NCBI RefSeq assembly: GCF_016862895.1
Contig: NZ_BONV01000030.1
Location: 49,995-113,994, forward strand
Source: Planotetraspora kaengkrachanensis
Lineage (GTDB): Bacteria > Actinomycetota > Actinomycetes > Streptosporangiales > Streptosporangiaceae
Direction: 5' to 3'
DNA length: 64,000 nucleotides
The notes under the pieces: model-generated
The model's input: the letters and a program-made list of their open reading frames with translations, nothing else
The model's database searches: none
What the model was told of the DNA's origin: nothing
Made by a program: the position numbers and the translations under genes
Part shown: positions 1-10,582 of the stretch, one piece after another
How positions within the stretch are numbered: the first letter of the stretch is position 1
Layout: every line of letters starts with the position of its first letter

Positions 1-78
1 GACCTCGTCGTCCTCGACGAGGATCTGCGCCTCGACGGCGTCATGCGGCGCGGCGTCTGGGTGCGGGAACCCGCGTGA
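1..78 (+). CDS. nagA: C-terminal end of probable N-acetylglucosamine-6-phosphate deacetylase (partial)
   Basis: Only the last 25 codons and a TGA stop are in the window; the gene starts upstream of base 1. The readable tail (DLVVLDEDL, then VMRRGVWV) matches the end typical of NagA and related amidohydrolases, where the final beta strands read ADLVVLD followed by a V-x-x-x-G-x-W turn. NagA removes acetate from GlcNAc-6-phosphate in amino-sugar recycling. The catalytic part is not visible, so another amidohydrolase of the same fold is possible. It converges with guaB3, with 32 nt between the two stops. That spacer holds a short dyad built from GATCACGCGGG-type repeats. Confidence 0.55.
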   Translation, partial: DLVVLDEDLRLDGVMRRGVWVREPA

Positions 79-110
79 TCACCCGATCACGCGGGATCCG
101 CTCCCGGTGA

Positions 111-1229
111 TCAGGGCTGCGGAGGGGCGACGACGACCTCGACGCGCTGGAACTCCTTGAGGTCGGAGTAGCCCGCGGTCGCCATCGTGCGGCGCAGCGC
201 GCCCATGAGGTTCATCGAGCCGTCGGCCACGGTGGACGGTCCGTGCAGGATCTGCTCCAGCGTCCCGATCGTGCCGAACTCGACCCGCCTGCCCCGCGGC
301 AGGTCCGGGTGGTGCGCCTCCGACCCCCAGTGGAAGCCGCGGCCGGGGGCCTCGGCGGCCCGCGCCAGAGGCGAGCCGACCATGACGGCGTCGGCGCCGC
401 AGGCGATCGCCTTGGCGATGTCCCCTGAGCCGCCCATGCCTCCGTCGGCGATGACGTGCACGTAGCGGCCGCCCGACTCGTCCATGTAGTCGCGGCGCGC
501 GGCGGCCACGTCCGAGATCGCGGTGGCCATCGGCACGACTACGCCGAGCACGTTGCGGGTGGTGTGCGAGGCGCCGCCGCCGAACCCGACCAGCACGCCG
601 GCCGCGCCGGTCCGCATCAGGTGCAGCGCGGCGGTGTAGGTGGCGCAGCCGCCGACGATGACGGGCACGTCCAGCTCGTAGATGAACTGCTTGAGGTTCA
701 GCGGCTCGGCCCGCCCCGACACGTGCTCGGCCGAGACCGTGGTGCCGCGGATGACGAAGATGTCGACGCCGGCGTCGATCACGGCCTTGTGGTGCTGCAC
801 CGTGCGCTGCGGCGACAGCCGGACCGCCGTGGTCACACCGGCCGCGCGGATCTCCGCGATGCGCCGCGCGATCAGCTCGTCCTGGATCGGCGCCGTGTAG
901 ATCTCCTGGAGCCGCCGCGTGGCGGCCTCCTGGTCGAGGGTGGCGACCTCCTCCAGCAGCGACGTGGGGTCGTCGTACCGCGTCCACAGTCCTTCGAGGT
1001 CGAGGACGGCGAGGCCGCCCAGCCGGCCGATCTCGATCGCGGTCGCGGGCGAGACGACGCTGTCCATCGGGCTCACCACGAGCGGCAGTTCGAACCGGTA
1101 GGCGTCGATCTGCCAGGAGATCGAGACCTCCTCGGGGTCACGGGTGCGCCGGGAGGGCACGATGCCGATCTCGTCCAGCGCGTACGCGCGACGGCCGCTC
1201 TTGCCGCGCCCGATCTCCACCTGAGTCAT
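111..1229 (-). CDS. guaB3: GuaB3 family IMP dehydrogenase-related protein
   Basis: A 372-residue IMPDH/GMP reductase-fold protein without CBS domains. It starts MTQVEIGRGK and carries the flavin/phosphate-barrel motifs VVSPMDSVVSP and IADGGMGGSGDIAKA. The loop that in true IMPDH reads GPGSICTTR here reads GGGASHTTR, so the nucleophilic cysteine is replaced by histidine. This is the hallmark of the actinobacterial GuaB3 paralogue, whose physiological reaction is poorly defined. It lies 92 nt downstream of guaB on the same strand and is probably cotranscribed. The ATG at 1229 fits the usual N-terminus. The same open frame continues upstream through guaB out of frame, which is a shadow and not a fusion. 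Confidence 0.93.
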   Translation of the reverse strand: MTQVEIGRGKSGRRAYALDEIGIVPSRRTRDPEEVSISWQIDAYRFELPLVVSPMDSVVSPATAIEIGRLGGLAVLDLEGLWTRYDDPTSLLEEVATLDQEAATRRLQEIYTAPIQDELIARRIAEIRAAGVTTAVRLSPQRTVQHHKAVIDAGVDIFVIRGTTVSAEHVSGRAEPLNLKQFIYELDVPVIVGGCATYTAALHLMRTGAAGVLVGFGGGASHTTRNVLGVVVPMATAISDVAAARRDYMDESGGRYVHVIADGGMGGSGDIAKAIACGADAVMVGSPLARAAEAPGRGFHWGSEAHHPDLPRGRRVEFGTIGTLEQILHGPSTVADGSMNLMGALRRTMATAGYSDLKEFQRVEVVVAPPQP

Positions 1230-1321
1230 CTCGCCTGCTCTTTCCCATTCATGTGCGTACGGCTCCCGCCGGGCGCGCGAGCCGTACCGTGCCGGTCGCC
1301 TCCCCTGGGGAGGCGGTCTCC

Positions 1322-3374
<2,053 letters not shown>

Positions 3375-4370
3375 ATGATCACGACGCGGAACGCGGATCC
3401 CCTCGAATCCCTCGGCCTCACCCAGGAGCACAGGGACCTCTACACCGTCGTCCTGAAGCTCCACCGGGCCACCCTCGCCGAGATCGCCCGGGCCGTCGAC
3501 GAACCCGTCGACGACGTGCTCGACCGGCTCACCCGGCTCGTACGGCTGGGCACGGTCGACGAGCAGCAGGGGGAGTACCTCGCCCGCCATCCGGCCGCCG
3601 CCATCGGGAGACTGGTGGCGGAGAGGCTCGACCGGCTCGCCAGGGAGAGCCGCCAGATCGACGCCGCCCTGGCCTCGGTCGCCCCCCTCACCCACCACTA
3701 CGACGCCGGCCGCGACTACCAGAACGGCCAGTTCGCCGTCGATCTCGTGGGCGGGGCGGACGAGCTCTACGAGAGCGTCGTCGGCCTCGCGCTGCAGGCG
3801 CCGCCGGCCGACCTGGTCTCCGTGATCCCGGACCGGCGGACGATGAGCGACCTGGTCGAGAAGTACACCGGCCCCTGGACCCAGGCGATGAGGGACGGGC
3901 TGCTGTCCTCGCGGGTTGTCATTCCCATCTCGGTGATGGAGGCGCCCGGCATCCGGAAGGTGTGCGAACGGCTGACCGAGGCGGGCGCGCGCATCCGGAC
4001 CCTCGACAAGGTGCCGAGCTGGTTCTTCGCCCTGGGCGACGACACCGCCGGCCTGCCCGCCGACTGGGGCGACTCGCTGCCTGAACACGGCTACAACTGC
4101 TACCTGGTCCGCGCGCCGATCGTGGTGGCGGCGCTCCGCTCGCTCTTCGAGGAACTGTGGGCCAGGGCCGTCCCGATCTCGTCGTACGACAGCGGCATAT
4201 CGCAGGTGCTGAGGCTGGCCGCGCAGGGGCTCAGCGACGAGGGGATCGCCCGCCACCTGGGCCTGTCCGTCCGGACCGTCCGGACCAGATTCGCGGAGGC
4301 GATGGCCGAGCTGGGGGCGCAGTCCCGCTTCCACGCGGGAGTCGAGGCCGCGCGTCGCGGCTGGTTGTGA
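3375..4370 (+). CDS. LuxR-type transcriptional regulator with N-terminal TrmB-like winged helix
   Basis: 331 residues. Residues ~10-75 form a TrmB/MarR-like winged helix (LGLTQEHRDLYTVVLK, then LAEIARAVDEPVDDVLDRL). A middle region of about 150 residues resembles a phospholipase-D-like or ligand domain of TrmB-type regulators. Residues ~262-315 are a LuxR/GerE helix-turn-helix (LAAQGLSDEGIARHLGLSV, then RTVRTRFAEAMAELG). This two-DNA-binding-domain layout is common in large orphan regulator families of actinomycetes. The start is ATG 3375, with GGAG 6 nt upstream. It is divergent from guaB and precedes the DUF5319 gene by 109 nt. Targets are unknown; the palindromes upstream suggest autoregulation. 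Confidence 0.8.
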   Translation: MITTRNADPLESLGLTQEHRDLYTVVLKLHRATLAEIARAVDEPVDDVLDRLTRLVRLGTVDEQQGEYLARHPAAAIGRLVAERLDRLARESRQIDAALASVAPLTHHYDAGRDYQNGQFAVDLVGGADELYESVVGLALQAPPADLVSVIPDRRTMSDLVEKYTGPWTQAMRDGLLSSRVVIPISVMEAPGIRKVCERLTEAGARIRTLDKVPSWFFALGDDTAGLPADWGDSLPEHGYNCYLVRAPIVVAALRSLFEELWARAVPISSYDSGISQVLRLAAQGLSDEGIARHLGLSVRTVRTRFAEAMAELGAQSRFHAGVEAARRGWL

Positions 4371-4466
4371 CCACTGCTGAGCGGGACGTCCGACACGCCG
4401 GGTCCGTTATGACAGCCCAATCAGTAGATGGGGTCCACTTTCACTCACCATGGTGGGTCCGGGTCA

Positions 4467-4472
4467 TAAGGT
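4467..4472 (+). promoter_or_regulatory. -10 hexamer for a leaderless DUF5319 transcript
   Basis: TAAGGT fits TANNNT and ends 7 nt before the GTG at 4480, so transcription is predicted to begin at the start codon. It also supports GTG 4480 over the in-frame ATG at 4450, which would lie upstream of the transcript. Confidence 0.45.
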
Positions 4473-4479
4473 GGGATGC

Positions 4480-4857
4480 GTGCTGGAAGACGTCCCCCGC
4501 GACCCGTTCGCGGATGACCCCAACGACCCCGCCGCCGAGCTGGGCGAGCCCGACGACCCGGAGCCGCTCAGCGTCGCCGAGCGGGATGAGGCGCTGACCG
4601 ACCTCGCCGACGTGGAGGTCTTCCGTTCCCTGCTCGAGCCCCAGGGGGTGCTGGGGCTCGTCCTCGACTGCCCGGAGTGCGGCGAGCAGCATTACTTCGA
4701 CTGGGACCTGCTCCGCGGCAACCTTCGTCAGATGATCGACAACGGCCGGCCCCAGGTCCACGAGCCGGCCTTCCAGCCCGACCCCTCCGACTACGTCAGC
4801 TGGGAGTACGCCCGGGGCTACGTGGACGGGGTGATCGACACCGAGGAGAGCCGCTGA
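4480..4857 (+). CDS. DUF5319 family protein
   Basis: 125 residues, acidic, with no membrane segment or signal. It opens LEDVPRDPFADDPNDPA and contains a CPECGEQHYFDWDLL motif: a CxxC pair followed by an aromatic patch, suggestive of a small metal-binding or protein-binding module. Proteins of this family are regularly found beside the ShbA/SigD-type sigma gene and guaB in actinomycetes, but no function is established. The start is GTG 4480, chosen because a -10 sits 7 nt upstream; ATG 4450 is the alternative. Its 3' end overlaps the convergent RsdA-like gene by 40 nt. Confidence 0.85.
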   Translation: MLEDVPRDPFADDPNDPAAELGEPDDPEPLSVAERDEALTDLADVEVFRSLLEPQGVLGLVLDCPECGEQHYFDWDLLRGNLRQMIDNGRPQVHEPAFQPDPSDYVSWEYARGYVDGVIDTEESR

Positions 4858-5039
4858 CTCTCCACGTCGGCCACGAGCGCGCCAAGCAGCCGGATCGCGG
4901 CGTCGGCGCCGGAGGCCACCGGCTCACGGCGGGCCAGCCCGTCGAGGAGCGCGTCGGTCCGCAGTACGTCGGCCTCCACGTCGGCGTCGCCGTACGACCC
5001 GAGGAAGCGTGCCGGACGACGACGACGTTTCGTGGTCAC
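4818..5039 (-). CDS. Very short RsdA-like sigma-binding protein (putative anti-sigma factor)
   Basis: 73 residues. The central stretch ([16 protein letters not shown], then [15 protein letters not shown]) matches the pattern of the N-terminal sigma-binding domain of RsdA, the anti-sigma factor of SigD: D-x-LLD-x-LA followed by a helix ending L-x-x-W/L-x-x-DV. Full-length RsdA proteins continue with a membrane span and an extracytoplasmic domain; here translation stops at a TAG right after the domain and there is no hydrophobic segment. The GTG start overlaps the sigma-factor stop (GTGA), so the two are translationally coupled. The N-terminus is highly basic (KRRRRPAR). It overlaps the convergent DUF5319 gene by 40 nt. 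Domain assignment is by eye. Confidence 0.65.
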   Translation of the reverse strand: MTTKRRRRPARFLGSYGDADVEADVLRTDALLDGLARREPVASGADAAIRLLGALVADVESQRLSSVSITPST

Positions 5040-5692
5040 GCAATCGACTCCAGCTCGGCCATTTGCCTCAACCTGGTGAGGGCGCGATGCTGGGCGACCC
5101 GGACGGCACCTGGTGACATGCCGAGTACATTACCGGTCTCTTCGGCAGAAAGGCCCGACACCACCCGGAGGATGAGGAGCTCACGCTGGTTGTCCGGAAG
5201 GCGTGCCAGCAGGTCCCGGGCGTGCTGCGCCTCGATGTAGCGGACCACGGTCTCCTCCGGGCCCGGCCCCTCGTCCGGCCCGTCCGGCAGGTCCTGCGTC
5301 GGCACGGCGGAGCGGACCGAACTGCGCAGCGCGTCGGCCACCTTGTGCGAGGCGATTCCGAACACGAACGAGGCGAACGGCCGGCCCATATCGCGATAAC
5401 GCGGTAACGCGGAAAGAACGGCGATGCACACTTCCTGTGCGACATCGTCGGCGATGTGGTAATGACCGGATACCCTGCCCAGCCGGGCTCGGCAATATCG
5501 CACCACCATGGGGCGCAGATGCCCCAGAAGCGATTCGATCGCGCGGCGATCTCCTTGTACGGCAAGGCTGGTCAGTTCCCTGAGGTCGGACTCATCCGAT
5601 CTCGTCGCAAGCCTTACCCCAGTTGCGGCGTCGGCGACGCGTCCCTCGGTCACGTTAGGCATGATGCCCGCCACGATCGTGCATGTCGTCAT
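5036..5692 (-). CDS. shbA: RNA polymerase sigma factor, ShbA/SigD type (ECF-like)
   Basis: 218 residues with sigma region 2 at about 45-115 ([40 protein letters not shown]) and region 4 at about 160-212 ([41 protein letters not shown]). The position between groEL and guaB and the RsdA-like partner match SigD of mycobacteria. They also match ShbA of Streptomyces, which drives transcription of the principal sigma gene hrdB. Two starts are possible: ATG 5692 (used) and ATG 5662. Neither has a strong Shine-Dalgarno sequence. It is translationally coupled to the downstream short gene. Confidence 0.88.
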   Translation of the reverse strand: MTTCTIVAGIMPNVTEGRVADAATGVRLATRSDESDLRELTSLAVQGDRRAIESLLGHLRPMVVRYCRARLGRVSGHYHIADDVAQEVCIAVLSALPRYRDMGRPFASFVFGIASHKVADALRSSVRSAVPTQDLPDGPDEGPGPEETVVRYIEAQHARDLLARLPDNQRELLILRVVSGLSAEETGNVLGMSPGAVRVAQHRALTRLRQMAELESIA

Positions 5693-5827
5693 GGTTGACG
5701 GCTACGGATTGGTCACATTGACGCGGCGATAACCAGGTGTAATCGACTGAACACAATACCGTTGGAACATTCCAACCAAATGGCCAAATCGTCAGGAATT
5801 GTCAGCCGACCCGACTTCTATAAAGAA

Positions 5828-5862
5828 GTACGGCTCCCGCCTCGTCGAGGCGGGAGCCGTAC
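5828..5862 (-). terminator. Rho-independent terminator of groES-groEL
   Basis: A perfect 17-bp inverted repeat (5828-5844 with 5846-5862) lies about 43 nt past the groEL stop. On the minus strand it is followed by TTCTTTAT, a U-rich tail. Confidence 0.85.
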
Positions 5863-5905
5863 CGCATTCTCAGGTGTCCCCCTCAGGCGGGGAGACTCGG
5901 GTGGG

Positions 5906-7531
<1,626 letters not shown>

Positions 7532-7554
7532 TCAAGTCTCCTTATAAGCGCACG

Positions 7555-7585
7555 GGAGCCCCGGGCGCGAACGTCCCGGGGCTCC
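7555..7585 (-). promoter_or_regulatory. Stem-loop in the groES-groEL intercistronic spacer
   Basis: A perfect 11-bp GC-rich stem (7555-7565 with 7575-7585) sits in the 70-nt spacer. It is followed by the groEL ribosome site and has no U-tract. It is probably an mRNA stability or processing element, or a partial attenuator. Confidence 0.55.
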
Positions 7586-7601
7586 TCATGCTTGGCGCAG
7601 C

Positions 7602-7913
7602 CTACTTCTCGATGATGGCGAGCACGTCGCGGGCCGAGAGCACCAGGTACTCCTCGCCGCCGTACTTGACCTCGGTGCCGCCGTACTTGCTGTAGAGGAC
7701 GATGTCGCCCTCGCTGACGTCGAGCGGAATCCGCTTCTCGCCGTCCTCGTCCCAGTTGCCCGGGCCCACAGCGAGGACGCGGCCCTCCTGGGGCTTCTCC
7801 TTGGCGGTGTCCGGGATGACCAGACCGGAAGCGGTGGTCTGCTCAGCCTCGAGCGGCTGGACCACGATGCGGTCACCAAGCGGCTTAACGGGAACCTTAG
7901 TGGCGGTCGTCAC
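7602..7913 (-). CDS. groES: 10 kDa co-chaperonin GroES
   Basis: A 103-residue lid protein of the GroEL chamber. It contains the conserved opening [17 protein letters not shown], the mobile loop [15 protein letters not shown], and the closing beta strand [17 protein letters not shown]. The start is GTG 7913, with GGAGG 9 nt upstream. First gene of groES-groEL; a CIRCE operator lies 91 nt upstream of the start, so heat-shock control by HrcA is expected. Confidence 0.97.
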   Translation of the reverse strand: MTTATKVPVKPLGDRIVVQPLEAEQTTASGLVIPDTAKEKPQEGRVLAVGPGNWDEDGEKRIPLDVSEGDIVLYSKYGGTEVKYGGEEYLVLSARDVLAIIEK

Positions 7914-8003
7914 GATCGGACCTCCCCTTCAGATTGCGATGAATGAGCTGAAGAGGCGACCAGCGGCCTGCCGTCGCGGGTGTCAGACCTGCCTCGTCGC
8001 ATG

Positions 8004-8030
8004 TTGGCACTCTCACTAGGCGAGTGCCAA
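8004..8030 (-). promoter_or_regulatory. CIRCE operator (HrcA site) for groES-groEL
   Basis: TTGGCACTC-N9-GAGTGCCAA is a perfect 9-9-9 inverted repeat and the exact actinobacterial CIRCE variant. It lies upstream of groES. hrcA itself is not in the window. Confidence 0.95.
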
Positions 8031-8283
8031 CACGAAACAGTATGCAAGGGGGCCGTGACAGTCAACACGAACTCACGCCGCAGGTCATCTCGCTTTCCGG
8101 ACACGCCGGACTCACTTAGCGGGCCGCCCGGACCGCCGCGCCCGGGGCCGGAGCCACCGCACCCCACGTCTGAGCCTCCGAACCCCGGGCCTGGTCCGCC
8201 GCACCCGCGCCTGAGCCGCAGGACCGGGCACCGGGGCCGCCGGACGGGCCGCCCACGCGTCCAGAGCCCGTACGGCGAAGCGA

Positions 8284-8289
8284 TAACGT
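8284..8289 (+). promoter_or_regulatory. -10 hexamer for a leaderless methyltransferase transcript
   Basis: TAACGT fits TANNNT and ends 8 nt before GTG 8298. This predicts transcription starting at or next to the start codon. Confidence 0.4.
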
Positions 8290-8297
8290 CGGGAGGC

Positions 8298-9575
8298 GTG
8301 GACCTCGAGGCGTTTCGCGACCTGCTCGAACCGGCCGGGCAGAAGGCCCTGGCGCAGGCCGTCGAGCTGGCGGAAGCGGGAGCCGATCCGATCGTGGCGG
8401 CCACCACGCTACGCAGGAGCCACCCGCCCGAGCTCACCGCGGCCGCGCTCACCCAGGCCTCGCTGCGGCGACGGGCCGAGGCCAAGTTCGGCCCGGACGC
8501 CGCCGTGATGTATTTCACGCCACACGGACTGGAACAGGCCACGCGGGCCGAGGTAGCCGCCCATCGCGCCCGTCGCGCCCGCCTGCTCATCGCGCCCGCC
8601 ACGACATCGGACCCGGCATCGGCCACGACGTCAGGCCCGGCACCGAGCCCGGAACCACCCGCGGGGCCCGCCGCGCACCCCGCCACGGGGCCGATCGCAC
8701 GGGTCCTCGACGTGTGCTGCGGCGTCGGCGGAGACGTCATCGCGCTCGCCCGCGCGGGGTTCGCCGTCGACGCCGTCGACCTCGACCCGCTGACCGTGGA
8801 GGTCGCCAGGGCCAACGCCGCGGCGCTGGGACTGTCCTCCCTCGTCGGCGTCCGCACCGCCGACGCCGTCGAGACCGACCCCTCTGATTACGACCTGCTG
8901 TTCGCCGACCCCGCCAGGCGGGGGGCCAGGGGACGGATCTTCGACCCGATGGCCTACTCCCCCACCTGGCCCGCGGTGCTCGACCTGGTCTCCCGGACGC
9001 GCACGGCCTGCCTCAAGGTCGCGCCCGGCATCCCGCACGAACTCGTCCCCGAGGGCGCGGAGGCGGAGTGGATCTCCCACAGGAGAGAGGTCAAGGAAGC
9101 GGCCATCTGGGTCGGGACGCGAGCGAGCGGCCGGCGCGCGACCATGCTGCCGTCCGGTGAGACGCTCACGTCCTCCGGCGCCGGGGCCGAGGCCGGGCCG
9201 GTGGGCCGCTACCTCTACGAACCCGACGGCGCCGCGGTCCGGGCGCACCTGGTCGCCGAGGTGGCCGCGATGGTCGGCGGGCGCCTGCTCGACCCGCGGA
9301 TCGCCTACATCACCGGCGACAGCCGGGTGCCCACGCAATGGGCGTCCTGTTACGAGGTCGCCGACATGATGCCCTTCTCGCTCAAGCACCTCCGGAGCGT
9401 GCTGAGAAACCGGAAAGTCGGAAACGTCACCATCAAGAAGCGCGGTTCCGCCGTCGATATCGAGCGTTTAAGGAAAGACCTCCGGCTTTCCGGCGGAAAT
9501 TCAGCGGTCGTCGTTCTCACGCGCATCGACGACCGGCCGTACGTGCTGCTGTGCGACCCCGCCGACCTGCACTGA
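8298..9575 (+). CDS. Class I SAM-dependent methyltransferase with THUMP-like C-terminal domain
   Basis: 425 residues. The N-terminal helical part (to about 100) is followed by a Pro/Ala/Ser-rich linker of about 30 residues and then a Rossmann methyltransferase. Motif I is VLDVCCGVGGDVIALAR (from about 136), with an acidic VDLDPLTVEVA strand and [12 protein letters not shown] in the catalytic-loop position. The last ~80 residues (NRKVGNVTIKKRGSAVDIE, then LRKDLRLSG) resemble the THUMP-like domain of a widespread actinobacterial family of unknown substrate; RNA is a reasonable guess. GTG 8298 is chosen because homologous sequence begins VDLEAFRDLL and a -10 lies 8 nt upstream. The frame stays open upstream to 7980, but that stretch looks non-coding. 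Confidence 0.82.
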   Translation: MDLEAFRDLLEPAGQKALAQAVELAEAGADPIVAATTLRRSHPPELTAAALTQASLRRRAEAKFGPDAAVMYFTPHGLEQATRAEVAAHRARRARLLIAPATTSDPASATTSGPAPSPEPPAGPAAHPATGPIARVLDVCCGVGGDVIALARAGFAVDAVDLDPLTVEVARANAAALGLSSLVGVRTADAVETDPSDYDLLFADPARRGARGRIFDPMAYSPTWPAVLDLVSRTRTACLKVAPGIPHELVPEGAEAEWISHRREVKEAAIWVGTRASGRRATMLPSGETLTSSGAGAEAGPVGRYLYEPDGAAVRAHLVAEVAAMVGGRLLDPRIAYITGDSRVPTQWASCYEVADMMPFSLKHLRSVLRNRKVGNVTIKKRGSAVDIERLRKDLRLSGGNSAVVVLTRIDDRPYVLLCDPADLH

Positions 9576-9589
9576 ACCCAGCAATCCCG

Positions 9590-9608
9590 GCAATTCATCG
9601 AGAATTGC
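9590..9608 (+). terminator. Weak terminator after the methyltransferase
   Basis: A 7-bp A/T-rich stem (GCAATTC with GAATTGC, 5-nt loop) is followed by GATCTTTTA, 15 nt past the stop. Confidence 0.4.
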
Positions 9609-9739
9609 GATCTTTTACAGTCCACCCGAAAGCCGCGCCGCTCAGGGCCTACAGTTGGCCGCGCGGTCTGTTCCCCCTGTTCGTTCATTTCCGCGAGACC
9701 GGGCCGATACCACCGCCTCAGCGAGTGAAGGAGCTTTCG

Positions 9740-10552
9740 GTGGACCATTCCAGCCACACCCTCCTCCAGGCGGGCAGCCAGACCGCCATCTCCGACCGGA
9801 TGCGCGAACTCCTGGCCCGCGCGGCCCAGGACCACGTCTACGAGCAGCGGACGCAGGGGGCCGTGCTCGACGAGATCCGGCAGCGCCTGGAGGGCATGGA
9901 GTGGCTGCTGCGCGAGGTCCGCGAGCGTGAGCTCGGCGGCCTGAGCGGCGCCGTGGAGAGCGTCGCGGGACGGCTCGAGGACATGACCACCCGGCCGCCC
10001 GCCTGGGCCGAGGCTCTCGCGCAGCACGTGGAGTCGCTGCGCGAGCACGTGGACGAGGTCAGGGGCCGCACCCAGGACGTCGCGGACCAGATGTCCTCCG
10101 TCACCCAGCGCCTCGGTCAGGTCCACGCGAGCATGGAGGCGGCGGCGGGCCGGTTCACCCGCCTCGACAAGGCCGTCACCGAGGTGGTCCAGCGGGTCGA
10201 GCGCCTGGAGGCCGCCGTCCTCGGGCGGCTCGATGCCGTGGACGAGCGGCTGGAGGCGGCGAGCGAGCGCGTGGGAGGGCTGCCCGCTGAGCTCGAGGTC
10301 GCCGAGTTGCGCGCCGCCGTCGCCGAGATGGGCGTGCAGGTCGGCGCCACCGCGAGCTCGCTCGCGCCCCTCCTCGACGCGATCAGGAGCCGGCCCGGCC
10401 TCGAGGAGCTAGCGGACACCGTCTCCGAGGCCACCAGCCGGGTCGTGGAGCCCGTCCACGGCGACGTGGCCCGGCGGCTGGCCGCGCTCGAGGAGACCAT
10501 GCTGGCGCTCGCCGAGGCCCTGCTGCGCCCGGTGCGCTCCCCCGGCGACTGA
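9740..10552 (+). CDS. Coiled-coil protein of unknown function
   Basis: 270 residues, with no signal peptide or membrane span. After about 40 residues it is almost entirely amphipathic helix with regular heptads and V/L at a/d positions. Examples are LREVRERELGGLSGAVESVA, VADQMSSVTQRLGQVHASME and LDKAVTEVVQRVERLEAAVL. The pattern resembles apolipoprotein-like or methyl-accepting-type helical rods, so it may be a structural or scaffolding protein. The start is GTG 9740, with AAGGAG 7 nt upstream; an in-frame GTG at 9725 is less likely. It follows the methyltransferase by 164 nt and converges on tsaD. I do not recognise a named family. Confidence 0.72.
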   Translation: MDHSSHTLLQAGSQTAISDRMRELLARAAQDHVYEQRTQGAVLDEIRQRLEGMEWLLREVRERELGGLSGAVESVAGRLEDMTTRPPAWAEALAQHVESLREHVDEVRGRTQDVADQMSSVTQRLGQVHASMEAAAGRFTRLDKAVTEVVQRVERLEAAVLGRLDAVDERLEAASERVGGLPAELEVAELRAAVAEMGVQVGATASSLAPLLDAIRSRPGLEELADTVSEATSRVVEPVHGDVARRLAALEETMLALAEALLRPVRSPGD

Positions 10553-10560
10553 TCACCTGC

Positions 10561-10582
10561 CTGACCGGCGGAGACCGGTCAG
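10561..10582. terminator. Dyad between the coiled-coil gene and tsaD
   Basis: An 8-bp perfect stem (CTGACCGG with CCGGTCAG, 6-nt loop) spans the tsaD stop codon and lies 9 nt past the convergent coiled-coil gene. There is no U-tract on either side. Confidence 0.4.

Larger units (their letters stand above)
7914..8297. other. Divergent region between groES and the THUMP-like methyltransferase
   Basis: 384 nt. It holds CIRCE (8004-8030) for groES and, at the far end, a TAACGT -10 for the methyltransferase. Between them is Pro/Gly-coding-looking GC-rich sequence (about 8090-8270) with repeated CCGGGCC-type words. This extends the methyltransferase open frame upstream but shows no conserved protein sequence, so I treat it as non-coding. 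Confidence 0.45.

Noticed and set aside
7980..8297. N-terminal extension of the THUMP-like methyltransferase by about 106 codons
   Set aside because: The extension is Pro/Gly/Arg low complexity, overlaps CIRCE and the groES promoter region, and a better leaderless start exists at 8298.
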